DNA of 64,000 nt from Sophora flavescens (lineage: Eukaryota; Streptophyta; Magnoliopsida; Fabales; Fabaceae), in the NCBI GenBank assembly GCA_030762895.1, contig CM061064.1:243695909-243759908 (forward strand). Direction: 5' to 3'. Position 1 is the first letter of the stretch; each line of letters starts with the position of its first letter. Both the position numbers and the translations under genes were made by a program. Under the pieces are notes generated by a model. The model ran no database searches. It saw only the letters and a program-made list of their open reading frames with translations, and had not been told where the DNA came from. This document shows positions 31,248-42,994 of the stretch, piece by piece.

Positions 31248-31846
31248 ATGACAACCACGACCCACTTTATCATTTTGATGCATGTTTAGACCATTGTTTT
31301 AGTTTCAAGCAAAAACAATGCCTCAATGTTATCCAAAATTTCATCCATTCTAGTACTTGGGGATTCAACATTTGACTCAGGCTACAACAACTACATCATG
31401 ACATTAGGCAAGGTAAATCATGTACCTTATGGCAAGAATCTCCCTAGTCATGTGCCCCGCTAGTAAATTTTCTCATTGCCTCTGTGTTGAACATCAAAGA
31501 TATAGTCCCTCCTTTCTTGGACCCAAATCTATCAAATGAACAACTTCTAACAAGTGTTAACTTTGAATCTGGTGGATCAGGTTACAATGATATGAGTGTA
31601 TTTGCAATAAGCGACGGAGCCATAACAATTCCCAAGCAAATTGAAATTTTCAAAACTTAAATAGAAAAACTCAAGAGAATTACAGAGGAAGATAAAGCTA
31701 AATAAATAACTGGAGATGCTCTAGTTATTATTAGTGTAGGAAGCAATGACTTTTTTTTCTTCAATTTTATGACCTCCCTATTAGAAGGATGATGTTCAAC
31801 ATGGATCAGTACCGAGATTATCTGCAGGATAGGGTTCAATATTGAA
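31248..31846 (+). pseudogene. GDSL esterase/lipase pseudogene
   Basis: From ATG 31248 the frame gives a hydrophobic secretion-signal-like start (MTTTTHFIILMHV, then a TAG) and, about 35 codons on, ISSILVLGDSTFDSGYNNYI. That is block I of plant GDSL (SGNH) lipases with the nucleophile Ser in GDS. Later pieces in family order are NIKDIVPPFLDPNLSNEQLL, VNFESGGSGYNDMSVF, ALVIISVGSNDFFFF and MDQYRDYLQDRVQ. Several stops (TAG, TAG-TAA, TAA) and small shifts break it, and the C-terminal half with the catalytic Asp-His is missing. Intact members are secreted esterases acting on lipids or cutin. This copy is dead. Introns may account for some gaps. Confidence 0.85.
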
Positions 31847-32081
31847 GGGGAGCCAAAATTGGGTGAGGATAGATTTTGATCACCTTCATTCCCCTCTTCT
31901 CCCTTCCAAAAAAATTAACCAAATATGAAAAAAAAAATAACTCTCCTCCATTTCCCTCCAACTAAACACCAATTTTATTTATTTCATCATCGAAATGACT
32001 TTCTATATGTTAATTACTTTTAAAAAAATGAATTATTGAATTATAATAAATTAATAATAATAATAATAGACTTTGGTTTAC

Positions 32082-32180
32082 CTTGATGAACATTTGAAGC
32101 TTATCCTGGAGATAATTTTGGTACTGATCCATCTTGGACATCATCCTTCTACTATGGCTTCCTACACTCACTACGAAAAA
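32082..32180 (-). pseudogene. Inverted fragment of the GDSL lipase gene
   Basis: On the minus strand a frame reads FFVVSVGSHSRRMMSKMDQY then QNYLQDKLQM. This is a diverged copy of ISVGSND…RRMMFNMDQYRDYLQD in the pseudogene at 31740-31840, with about 10 residues deleted after VGS. It lies only about 250 bp downstream in opposite orientation. It comes from another family member or from an inverted duplication. Confidence 0.72.
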
Positions 32181-32286
32181 TGTTGAATTTATGAAATTTA
32201 TAGAAATACTCTGGTGACAATATCTTATTTTATTCCCCATACAATTTTTTTTTTCTGTTTAATTCAAAGTTCAATTTACTATTATT

Positions 32287-32348
32287 AAATGCATATTCAC
32301 TTATCTTTTCTTTTTTTTTTTTGACGGGAAAATGCATATTCACTTATC
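32287..32348 (-). repeat. Minute retroposition scar (24-bp insert, 19-bp TSD)
   Basis: AAATGCATATTCACTTATC occurs at 32287-32305 and 32330-32348. The 24-bp insert (32306-32329) is a T-rich run ending gacggga, i.e. tcccgtc followed by poly-A on the minus strand. A perfect 19-bp duplication with an A tail is the signature of LINE-driven target-primed insertion. Confidence 0.8.
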
Positions 32349-33976
32349 ACATAAGTACCGACTTCCCTCTGTTATAAGTTGCTTATTGTTACAACTTGTC
32401 ACATATGTACGATGTCTCACATAGTCAAGAAACACAGTAGTTATAGGATCTAATTTTAGTTTTACCTCCATTAAGCCACAACACCAATGGTTTCTTTTCT
32501 GGCTTGGTCGTAGCATCATCTATGTTGCGTATGCTGTGAACTTATTTGATGATACTGGTTTTACAAATAAAATTACTAAACCTATGATTAGGAATTTAGG
32601 ATACAACTATCATTCAACTTATTTGATGATAGCAAAATATGGCATAATCATTGCCTCTTTCCATAATCACTTTGTGCACAACATTAGTTTCTAAGGGTGA
32701 TATGCCTTTCAATTTTTGTTTTATTATCCTTTGTGTAAAATAGCCTAGTGATATGCTAAATTTTATTACTAGTGTAGTTGACCTTCAATATGGAATGCAT
32801 ATTTCTGAGAATGATGATATGTATTGGATGTATGCAATTCCCTTATTATAAATTTGTAGATAGAGAATATATGTACAGAGTTTTATGCCAATGTTGTACT
32901 ACTCTTATTGATGCCGATTCATGTGAATATGCACGATTGATGAGGAACCTGGCAATTAATGGGATTTGCCCAGAGTGGTATTGGAAATATTATGGGATTA
33001 TCTTATTGTAAACCATTCTGCCACCTGATTATGCATTTTTTATTCCATCTAAGGAGATTTCTAATTTACCATGAAATCTTTGTTTTTTTGGAAGCTTGAC
33101 TTGTAAATATAATTCAGTTGTCTTGTTTAGTGCCTTGTCTTCCTTTCTTACACGTTTTGTTGACATTGAGGAATGAGTATGAGCCCTGCTGGATTCGTTG
33201 GAGCCATGTTGTCGGCGTGAGCTAGGCGCAATGGTCGGAGCCTCGCGTGGCGGTGGCGTGGTGATCGAGAGACAACGAGGTGGAGGCTGCCGCAACGGCT
33301 GGGTCATGTCCTACTATTCATGATTTTTATGTTTGGTGGTGGCTGAGCGGCGAGTGCGTCTTCTTACTATATTTTGTATTCAGTTAATTTTTATTAATTC
33401 ATTAGTAATACTTTTCTTATTCATTTTTTTTGAAATAAATTTTGACATTCCCTTAAGTTACAAAGTAGGAGTCACATAGAGAGACAATTTGAATTTTGCC
33501 TCAATGAACCAATTAGAACGTTTAAATTTATGAAAAAACTCCTTTATGTTGTTTTTAATTACCAAAAATGATAATCTTGGCTCACGTTTGATTCTTGCTT
33601 GGATAGTTCTCAACAAGTGAGCACAAGACATTTAACTAACTTATATTTTTAACTTTTCATATATGATTTAATAACATATATTTACTTCGAGAAATGATTA
33701 TTAGTAAGAAAGATGTCTTGACGAATTCGTTTGCAAATGTTGGACACAGTTTGATGACGATTTATTTTAGTTTTTATATTGAAAAATTGTGTATTCATTT
33801 CGTAACAAATAGTTTTTCTCATTTACTTCTCTACATTCTCATAAGTTATAAAAAATTAATACACCATTGTCATATTCATATGGTGTGCTAGAAAGTGAAG
33901 TCTCTACACTCTCATAAGTCACAATAAATCAATATACCATTGTAATATAATGCACTATACATACACCTAAAGTAAG
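32349..33976. other. Non-coding host DNA, with partial duplication of 28292-28540
   Basis: A short frame at 32778-33011 has no recognised match. Segment 33370-33600 resembles 28300-28540 (agtaatac/atttttatt, aagttac…gtaggag, gtttaaatttatgaaaa). Segments 33827-33870 and 33901-33945 are a local tandem pair (ctctaca(t/c)tctcataagt…). A GC-richer patch at 33180-33310 gives only an antisense frame of unknown nature. Confidence 0.5.
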
Positions 33977-34302
33977 CAAAGAAAAATATAGTGCGCTAGC
34001 AAGTGAAGTCTTACATTGTTCGGATAGCAATGGCAACCACGATCAACTTTATCATGTTGATGCATGTTTGCACCATTGTTTTTGTTACAAGCAAATACAA
34101 TGCAAATTATGGGTATTCTGGCAGGGATTTCCCTGGGCATGTGCCCACCCACTGGTAGATTCTCTAATGGAAAAATTGATTCATGACCTCATTACCTTTG
34201 TGTGTTGAACATCATGCATCAACATGATAAAGTTGATCGTGGTTGCCATTGCTATCCGAAAAATGTAAGACTTCACTTGCTAGGGCACTATATTCTTCTT
34301 TG
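33977..34302. ncRNA. GDSL-derived inverted repeat, candidate hairpin RNA locus
   Basis: Arm 1 (33977-34066) and arm 2 (34213-34302) are inverse copies over 90 bp with about three mismatches, separated by 146 bp. Arm 1 is the upstream leader and first codons of a GDSL lipase gene (ATG 34029, MATTINFIMLMHV), paralogous to 31175-31287. The spacer holds a few more codons (CTIVFVTSKYNA, then DFPGHVPT), with block I deleted. A transcript across the locus would fold into a long, almost perfect stem. Young plant microRNA and siRNA loci are proposed to arise this way. That it is transcribed is not shown. Confidence 0.6.
34029..34200 (+). pseudogene. Second GDSL lipase fragment (5' end only)
   Basis: The frame from ATG 34029 reads MATTINFIMLMHVCTIVFV, a signal-peptide-like start homologous to the pseudogene at 31248. 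It then jumps to YSGRDFPGHVPT, which belongs downstream of the deleted GDS block. It ends at TAG near 34158, with traces resembling RFSNGKL after it. It forms arm 1 and the loop of the inverted repeat. Confidence 0.7.
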
Positions 34303-34602
34303 TTAGTGCACTATATTCAAATACGCTGCTCCCCCAGAATGCTAACCTGTGTATGTACAAAGTAAGTATTAGAACAAATTATTCATATTTTATGTGTTTT
34401 TCATATATTTCTCTTTTATTTTATAATTATGAAAATATAAAACAAGTATAAAAAGTTTTATACTATTTTAAAGCACAAATTTGTGATTAACTGAGAAAAC
34501 CATTTGCAAACATTTTTTAATTTTCAGTACATTTTTGTATGAAAACAAAGAAGTTTAAAATAATCTAGTCTAGATATTAACACAATAGATTTGTTTGTCT
34601 AC
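34303..34602. other. AT-rich flank, no feature seen
   Basis: There are about 300 bp of AT-rich DNA between the inverted repeat and copia element D, with no gene or repeat recognised. Confidence 0.6.
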
Positions 34603-34873
34603 TGTTAAAAACAGAGCAATACATAATAAAGAGTTTATTGAGAGAATGTCTTATTGAATTCAGAAAGCAAGTGTTGGCTTTATAGCCTTACAAGATAACA
34701 AAAACGGAAGCACTAACTGAACCACGTTTTTCATGGCCTACAACGTGGTGGCTAATTGATAGGAAAAACTAACCCCTATCTGCACATTCCTAAAGAATAG
34801 GGTTTTATTTAACAAACTAATAAACTCAAAAACAGTAAAACTAAATGACCGTTAAAATCTCTACAGTCCAACA
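34603..34873 (-). repeat. 3' LTR of copia D (271 bp) and polypurine tract
   Basis: On the plus strand the LTR runs TGTTAAAAACAG to CAGTCCAACA. The adjoining ttccctccctt (34874-34884) is the polypurine tract aagggagggaa on the coding strand. The first 152 bp match the fragment at 54302-54454. Confidence 0.9.
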
Positions 34874-34904
34874 TTCCCTCCCTTAAACTATCTGCAGAAA
34901 GCAT

Positions 34905-36620
34905 TTAGTTTACTTTTGAAGCTTCAACCATTCCCAGCATGCTACGAAGTTTCAAGAACTGATCTAACTTGAGGGGCTTTGTCATTATGTCTGCAACTTG
35001 TTCTTGAGAACTGCAGTAGCTCAATTCCACAACTCCATCTTTTACCAAGTCTCTTAGAAAGTGAAATCTTATATCAATATGTCTGCTTCTGCTTTGAAAG
35101 ACTGAATTCTTGGATAGCTTTATTGTAGAGCTGTTGTCACACTGAATCACAGTACTCTTTTCCTATTTATGACCGAGCTTCTCTAACACCATTCTCAACC
35201 AAACACACTGACATACACAAGATGCAACAGCTACATACTCAGCCTCAGTAGTGGATAGTGTCACTACAGGCTGTTTCTTAGAAGACCAAGACACTGCCGC
35301 AGAACCAAGCAAGAAAACAAAGCCAGAAGTACTCCTCCCATCATCCAAATCACCAGCAAAATCACTGTTAGTATGTGCCACCAGATTTGTGTTGCTTCTC
35401 TATTTGTAGAAGATTCCTAACTCAGTTGTACCTCTCAAGTACCTTAGTATCCTTTTTCCTGCAAGCCAATGAGATTCGGTTGGACAAGACATGAATTTGC
35501 TGATGAGACTTACTGCATACATTAAATCAGGCCTTGTTGTAGTCAAGTACATCAAACTGCCAACCAACTTCTTGAACAAGGTTACATCAACTTTGGTTCC
35601 TTCTTCATCCTTGGACAACTTTGTGCCTGGGACTATAGGATTTTGCACTGAATTACTGTTATTCATTCCAAACCTTGCTAAAACTTCACAATCATACCTT
35701 CTTTGACACACAAAAATCCCATCAGGACTCTGTACCACCTCAACCCCTAAAAAATACCTCATTCCTCCCAAATCAGACATGTCAAATTCCAACATCATTG
35801 AATTCTTAAGTTCATCACACATACTCCTATCATTCCCAGTATATATTAAATCATCAACATAAATGCTTACTATTAAAAATTTACCTCCTTCCTTCGACTT
35901 TGTAAACAGTGTGTGTTCACAAAAGCACCTTTCGAAGCCTTCTCGAACAAAATATGCTTCTATCTTGCTATACCATGCTCTCGATGCCTGCTTAAGGCCA
36001 TACAAAGCCTTCCTTAGCCTGTAAACTTTGTCTTCTTCACCTTTCTTCTCATATCCCAGTGGTTGTTGCACAATGACTTCTTCCTTGAGCTCACCGTGAA
36101 GAAATGCGCTCTTTACATCCAACTGAAAGACATCCCAACTGTGTTGAGCTGCCAAAGCAAGTATCAATCGAATGGTGTCAAGTCTGGCAACTGGAGCAAA
36201 TACTTCAGTATAATCAACTCCAAACTGCTGCGCATACCCCTTCGCCACTAGCCTCGCTTTGTACTTCTCTATCTCTCCATTCTCGTTAAGTTTAGTCTTA
36301 AAAACCCACTTAACTCCAATTGGCTTCACTCCATCTGGTAAAACAGTAAGCTCACGAGTCTTGTTTTTTTCTATTGATTCAATTTCTGCTATCATTGCCT
36401 CCTTCCACTTCTTGCTCTTGACAGCTTCTTCGAATGTAAGTGGATCATCTTCAGTAAGCATCATCATATCATTTAGACCATCTTCATCCGATAAGCCTTC
36501 ACCTGTTTCATAGTCTTCCATCCAAAATGGTGCTCTTCTTACCCTCCCTTCATTCGGAATGGGTGAATCATTCTCATGTGACTCATCCGAAGGAGAATCA
36601 GTTTCACTTGAGTTTCTTGT
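34905..36620 (-). pseudogene. Copia D reverse transcriptase and RNase H
   Basis: The long frame 36521-35400 contains a typical copia RT: KYKARLVAKGYAQQFGVDYT, VFAPVARLDTIRLILALAA, VFQLDVKSAFLHGELKEEV, YGLKQASRAWYSKIEAYF and VSIYVDDLIYTGND with the catalytic Asp pair, then TTRPDLMYAVSLISKFM. Two stops interrupt what follows. RNase H reads SDFAGDLDDGRSTSGFVFLL and STTEAEYVAVASC, and the tail reads RHIDIRFHFLRDLV and VADIMTKPLKLDQF. Upstream the frame continues to the solo LTR at 36626. The RT domain itself looks intact, but the polyprotein is severed from its start. Confidence 0.93.
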
Positions 36621-36625
36621 ATTAC

Positions 36626-39600
36626 TGTGACACCCTAAACTCGGGTCATCACATGGTTACCCGTTTGCGGAAATAAAACTTAATTTGCTGGTTACTTTCG
36701 GAAAATAATGTTTTCTCAACGTTCATATTTTCAAAATACGGTGATAAAATTTTTTTTTCTTTTAACTTCACAACCACAACAACAACAATGTAATCAAACC
36801 ACACTTAAATACATAAGGAATATAAGTCATACAACTATACTGCCTCATATATTTTCATACTTAAATCAACATCAGTTTTATCTTCAAAACATAATAGGAC
36901 CTAAGCTGGTCATAACTAACAGACACTACCGCCAACTGGAGCAGCTCAGCACGCTTCCAACTAGACAGCCTTCTTCTTCGTGTAGGGATCATACCCCTTG
37001 TACGTCTCTGAGATGTGTTGTAAGGGTGAGACACCAATATACGGATTTATCACCATAACTAAATGCGCAACACACAAGAAGGCATATACACATATACATA
37101 TTTATAACAACCTACTCATTCATATTATATCACATCGTTTATCAATGGGTTTCACACCCCAAACATCAACGTTGAAAAACTATGCATGAACACTTCAAAA
37201 CATCATCTAAACATTCATACCTAATCTCATGAGATATCTCCAACATCGTAATGAGTTGATCAGACTCGATAGTTACAGGCACGCAGCCAAAACCCATCAC
37301 ACACTGTCCAACATCGTGGCACAGGTGTCACAACGTAGATGGGGCCTCATTGTCCACCAGGCACAATAAGAACATCTTTATGATCTACCATGACGCCGCA
37401 TGGTAATCACTTGTTTGATCATGGCACGTCTGCCAAATGCATGCAATAAAAACCTTTTGTTCTCAACACTTTTCTTTGTGCTATATCTTTATTTGTCAAA
37501 GCTCTCAAAAGCTTTCGACCCATCATCGTTTTTAAACATCAAAACTCTCAAAAACTTTCATCTTATCATCGTTTTAAACATCAAATGCTCTCAAAAGCTT
37601 TCAACTTATCATCGTTTTCAACATCGAATGCTCTCAAAAGCATCACCGTTTTCAACCTCGAATGCTCTCAAAAGCATCATCGTTTTCAACATCTTTACAA
37701 CTTTTATTAACAACACAGGACCTCAAAGTCCGAGTGCTCAATCACGAAGCCCTTAGACCGTTGAAATCAGTCTTAGGTTCATGGTAATAGAAAACATCTC
37801 AAAACGTTTTAACTTCTTTACGTAGATACCCTGTCTACAACACAACGAACCTTAATACCCCGACGTCTCGGTTATTAAGTTCCATATCATCGCTAAGTAA
37901 AACTCATTTACAGAAAATCATTTCTACTTGAAAACTCTTTTACTGAAACCTCAGCTTTAAAAATTAAATCAATTCCAATTAAACCTCTTCTCAAAACAAG
38001 TACTGCTATTTTTAAACTTTCACCATAAATAATTTCAGAACTTGCCATCGTTTATCATTTTCCAAGAATTTTTTTTAAAGTCAAACTTTGACTTTTTATT
38101 TTATATTACTATTTTATTATTTTTATTTTTATTTTTATTTTTATTTTTATAAAGTATTTTTGAATATTAATTTCACAAAATAACTTTTTATAATATTTCG
38201 GAATTTCTTGCGTAAAAATTAGCAGTACTAAAAAAATTTCACGGTTACGCTCTCACCGTGACTCATAAATTTCTTTTACACTGATAAATTATTAAAATAA
38301 TAATAGTTCTCAAAAACTCATTATTTTTCCAAAATAATATTTTCCACCATTATGATATTCCAACATTTCCCATAAAACGTTGAATATAATTTTCACAACT
38401 TATTAAATCTTTTATCTGATTAATCGGTTGTGCACTGACCACTGTCAGGCCTCTCAAACAACATTCAACATTCATCATTCAACAACATCATCATAATTAT
38501 ATCACCAGGCAGATCATGCATCATAGCAACATAATATACTACTGCAGATAATTAAATAAATTAAAAGCAGATAAATCACCGATACACAGATAAACAACAC
38601 AACGTAAGCCACATAAACAAATAACCACAACCACATATCATTCATATAAATCATACTACACACAAATAGTTATAGAGAAAAAATCCCTCAGGTAAGCCCC
38701 CCTTACCTGTTGAAGACTCGAACTAAGAGTTTTAAATAATCTCCCGAATTGATCCGGTTTCCTCCGTCGGCTTTAGGTCAAACCAACCCGATCGATTCCT
38801 TCATAACGAATTGCAACCAAAATAAATCAAAATCAAACAACAACACACTTAAATCAATGGGGGTAGGGTTCGGCTTCACCCAATTTTCTAGGTTAGGAAA
38901 CTTAAAATTTGATTAACTTAGGGATTAATGATCCATAAGTTACTTAAGCATGATTAATCACTTTAACCATGATTATGAACTAAGAATCATGAACTAAACC
39001 CATCTAGTTATAAGAACTAGGGTTCGGTTTTCTCAAGATCAATAGGCTAGAAGTTTTAAAATTTCATCAACTCTTGGATTTAATCAACATACAAAGCTTA
39101 GAGTTGGATTCAAAGATTACAACAACTTTTGAATCACAAAATCATTAAGTGATCATACCTAGGGTTTCGGTTTTTGAATAAAAAAATAGGCTCAAGTTTG
39201 ATTTTTGATCTTCTACATACTTGAATACAAGAACTATCAAGATATAATCATGAATCAAGACATGAAATTGAAACAAAACCTAAGAACACAATTTTAACCT
39301 AGGTTCGGCCCAGTCCAGATTTTGGGGAAAGAAATTTCTCATGATCTTGTGCTTCTAGATGATGAAAATAGAGATGATTATAAGATCATAGCAATTGGTT
39401 TCATGTCAAAAGGATTTTTCTAGAATTAGTTATGAATTTTTGAATCTAGTTCCATGAACTTTGAACAAATGAAGAACATATGAATCTTAGCCATGACTCT
39501 ACAAAAGTGATGAAAAGAAATGATTTAAATGACAAGAGAATAAGTTATTACCTCTTGATGATCCAAGAAAACAAAGTTTGGATGATGTTCTTCAAGTTTT

Positions 39601-40510
39601 TCTTATGGTGTTCTTAAGAAACTTAAGGGAGAAGATGAACATAGTTAGGGTTTAGAACAGTTTTAGTATTTTGAGTAGATCTCTCAACATACTTGTCCGT
39701 TTTGGATGATATTTATGTCGTTGGAAAGAATAGAGAAAGATGAACAACTTTCATGTTGAAAGTTTTCCGAGATTCAAAATAGAAACTGATAATAATTGCT
39801 ATACAAAATCGGACGAGTTATGAACTCTTTGGAGCAAAGAACATGAAAATGGAAAAATGGCTTAAGGAAGAAGACAACCTATTTAAATGAAGAAAAACCA
39901 AACTTAATGAAGAAGGATGGGAGCCGTTGGTTTTGGGCAAGAGTTGGTCAACTTTTTCCAATGACATATGTTTGAAATTATCTTAAAAAGACAAGGACAA
40001 TTTGGTCATTTCATAGGAAAAATTAACTTTGTCATAAATGTGCCATTATGGCCATTATGACTCGGATAAGCTCATCATAAATACTCGGCAAATCGGTCAA
40101 ATCCAACATCTCTGCTACATTGCCGACTCCTCGATTCATCTGGCGCAAGCTTTTCCTAAAGACATCTCGACGTATACACCCGCAACAAATTTGATATTTT
40201 AATTTTTTTACCAAAATTTTCAAAACTTCCAGGATCGTAGTAAATACGATAAAAACATTGTTCATCTCGTTCACGACTCAAAATTAGGTCTTCTGAGCAG
40301 TAAAATTTTACTGTCAGTGAAAACACAGAAAACGGTAGACCGGCTTCCGTCTGAATTTTCAACCAAAAACTTCCCCGTAACCTTATAAAAATAAGTATGA
40401 CAAGGAAATGACCTTGGTTTATCCAAAATCATTTTCTATGTCTCAGATAAAAATATATATTTATATATTTATTACCGATATTACGAAGCAGCGAAAATCG
40501 GGGTGTTACA
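36626..40510 (-). mobile_element. Solo gypsy-type LTR, 3,885 bp, TSD ATTAC
   Basis: On the plus strand it starts TGTGACACCC and ends GGGTGTTACA, with perfect TSDs ATTAC at 36621-36625 and 40511-40515 inside copia D pol. Both ends match the gag-only element's LTRs, but the middle (about 38730-39950) differs, so it is a related subfamily. There is no internal region, so LTR-LTR recombination has removed the rest. The palindrome CAGGTAAG-CCCCC-CTTACCTG is at 38689-38709. Confidence 0.92.
37494..37690. repeat. Tandem repeat inside the solo LTR
   Basis: About five degenerate units built on ctctcaaaagctttcaactt and atcatcgttttcaacatc follow each other. The first units are about 40 bp and the last two are shortened to about 29 bp. 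The gag-only element has a single copy of the matching region. Confidence 0.75.
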
Positions 40511-40515
40511 ATTAC

Positions 40516-41505
40516 CACCATTGCTTTCATCTTCATTGCTCTCTGCTCCTTCTTCACTGTCATTCCCATCATCATCTTTCCATTCTAAAACATCCAACAT
40601 GCACTCTTCTCTGTTTCTGCCCCAATCCCAGTATTCATCTTCTTCAAAAATTACATCCTTGCTAATGATGCTTTTCTTGGAAACTGGATCATATAATCTA
40701 TAGGCCTTTGATTCATCACTTACTCCCAATAAAATACACTTCTTGCTCTTGTCATCCAACTTCCTTCTCCTCTGGTCTGGAATATGTGCATGAGCTACAC
40801 ACCCAAAAACTCGAAAGTAATCAACTACTGGCTTCACACCGCTCCATGCCTCTTCTGGAGTTTTATTTTGCACAACCACAGTAGGACATCTATTGAGGAT
40901 ATGCACACTCCATTTTACAGCTTCGGGCCAAAACATTTTAGGAACCTGCTTCTCAGTCAACATAGAACACACCATGTTCATTATTGTCCTGTTTTTCCTC
41001 TCAGTAACTCCGTTTTGCTGAGGGGTATAGGCTGCAGTCAATTGTCTGCTTATGCCTTCAACCTTGCAAAACTCTGTAAACTCGTTTGAGGTGAATTCAC
41101 CACCTCTATCTGTCCTCAAACAAGTGATAAATGCACCGGTTTCCTTTTCAACACAAGCTTTAAAGTTTCTAAACATAGCAAAGGTCTATGACTTTTCATG
41201 TAAAAAGTAAATCCAAGTTTTACGAGTGAAATCATCAATAAAACTTAAGATGTACCTCTTGTTACTGTTTGATGCTGGTTTGATAGGCCCACATATATCT
41301 GAGTGCACAAGTTGTAGCTTGTTTGATGCCCTCCATAGACTCTTCTTAGGCATATGATCTCTGTGCTACTTTCCAGTTAAACACTTTGTGCATAGCTTCT
41401 TTGGAATCTTGAGTGTAGGCAGCCCATTTACCATCTTCATATAAAAAAGTGTCCTCAGCCCCTTATAGCTTAAGTGACCAAAGCGACAATGCCAAAGATG
41501 AGATT
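40516..41505 (-). pseudogene. Copia D integrase
   Basis: On the minus strand the zinc region reads WHCRFGHLSYKG then LCTKCLTGK (HHCC). One stop follows, then the core: LVHSDICGPIKPAS (first Asp), another stop, CLRTDRGGEFTSNEFTEFC (second Asp), AAYTPQQNGVTERKNRTI (Glu) and MFWPEAVKWSVHILNRCPT. The acidic region after YRLYDPVSKKSIISKDVIF runs into the solo LTR at 40510 and resumes at 36620. All three catalytic residues are kept. Confidence 0.9.
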
Positions 41506-42357
41506 CAACTTATGACACAGTCTGAAGACATGAAGAAGCTTTTGGTATCATGGCAGCCAACAAGAAAAACATTCTATTTCCACTCATATCAGTCTGCATA
41601 ATTAATCCTTTCTTAGGATGATATACACTACACTTCCCATGCTGAATTAAAGTTGCTAAGCCCTTTTCTTGCAGTTGTCCTATGCTTAATAGACTGTTCT
41701 TAAGCTCAGGAATGTAATAAACATCTGAAATTACCTGAGTAACTCCATTCACTTGAAGACGAACGCTGCCTCTTCCCATAACGGCCATTCTGGTGTTATT
41801 TCCGAGTTTTACGGTTTGCCTGAAGCTTTCATCCAGCCCTGAGAACCACTCCTTGTTTCCAGTCATATGGTTGCTACAGCCAGAGTCAAGAAACCACACC
41901 TCCTCCCTCTTGGCTTGTTTGAGTTCACCACAGGACATTAGTAATAACTCTTCTTCTTCTTCCAATTCAGCATAGTTGGCCTTTTTTTCCCAATCAGCAC
42001 ACTCATATTGATAGTGTCCTACCTTGTGACACTTGAAACACTCGATAACAACTTTGTTGAAGGATTGCCTCGCCCTTCCACTGCCACGACCTCCTCTAAA
42101 TGTGCCTCTGCCTCTACCCTTTCCTGCTCTATCTTCGTAGGAGATCTTTAGAACCTGCTCTTCTTCTCCATGGCTTCTCATCCTTTGCTAATGAACAAGA
42201 AGACTACTCTGCAACTCATCAATAGTCATCGTGTCCAGGTTGTTGGATTCCTCAATGGAGCACACTACATTATCAAATTTTGAGACCATCGATCTCAAAA
42301 TCTTTTCGGTAATGATTGTTTCACTCATACGTTCACCATGAGCCTTCATTTTGTTGG
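41506..42357 (-). pseudogene. Copia D gag C-terminus, zinc knuckle and protease
   Basis: The first frame (to 42188) is the gag end (HGERMSETIITEKILRSMVS). A stop separates it from 42181-41510, which has an Arg/Gly-rich stretch (GKGRGRGTFRGGRGSGRARQ), a perfect CCHC knuckle (CFKCHKVGHYQYEC), an acidic run, and the aspartic protease site VWFLDSGCSNHMTGNKEWF with an intact D-S-G. It ends in a stop at 41510 just before the integrase. The gag N-terminus lies 11 kb away, beyond the LARD. Confidence 0.9.
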
Positions 42358-42994
42358 CTATGTGTAACACCCTAGTTTTTACACCTATGATTAATTATTT
42401 TATTTGGATGTTTAAGTTTATTATGTTATGTGGTTTAGTTTGAGTAATTAAATTACTCTCTTCAAATTATTTTATTGGGTGCGTTAGCACTGACTTAGTT
42501 CAGTGAATGCACGCTTACTACACAATAATTACGTTATTGTCACTATTATACCAGTACAGAAAAATATTTTAAATAATATGATTAAGAGAAAAGTATTTTC
42601 ATATTCCTATTCTATTTAATTTTAGAGTTAAAAATATTTTGATTTGACATTTATCGGAGATTAAATTTTGGACTGAGTATTTTCTTAGTTGATCAGTTCA
42701 ACTATTAATCTTTACTCTAACTTGAATTTCGAAAACATATCTTTATCAATCTTTATTTTTATATTCTAAAAAGTAAAAACATGTTTATTTTAGGCCTAAT
42801 ATTTATCACTCATTTTGTACCTATCACTAAGTAACTAGTTTAAAAACTTAAGTTTCTCTTTTCTCTCTCTCACTCACTCGACGCCCTCACTCTCTCTTTT
42901 CTTCTCTGCAACTTCATCTTCTTTCTTTCTTTCTTCCTTCTATTTTCTTCTTCTTCCTTCCACCTCAACTTCATCTTCTACCTTCTTCCTTCAA

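Noticed and set aside
32778..33011. Open frame of 77 codons with several Cys
   Set aside because: It needs a TTG start, has no recognised family and no gene structure around it. I could not support a function.
33029..33307. Minus-strand frame of 92 codons, Pro/Arg-rich
   Set aside because: It arises in a GC-richer patch without homology or regulatory context.
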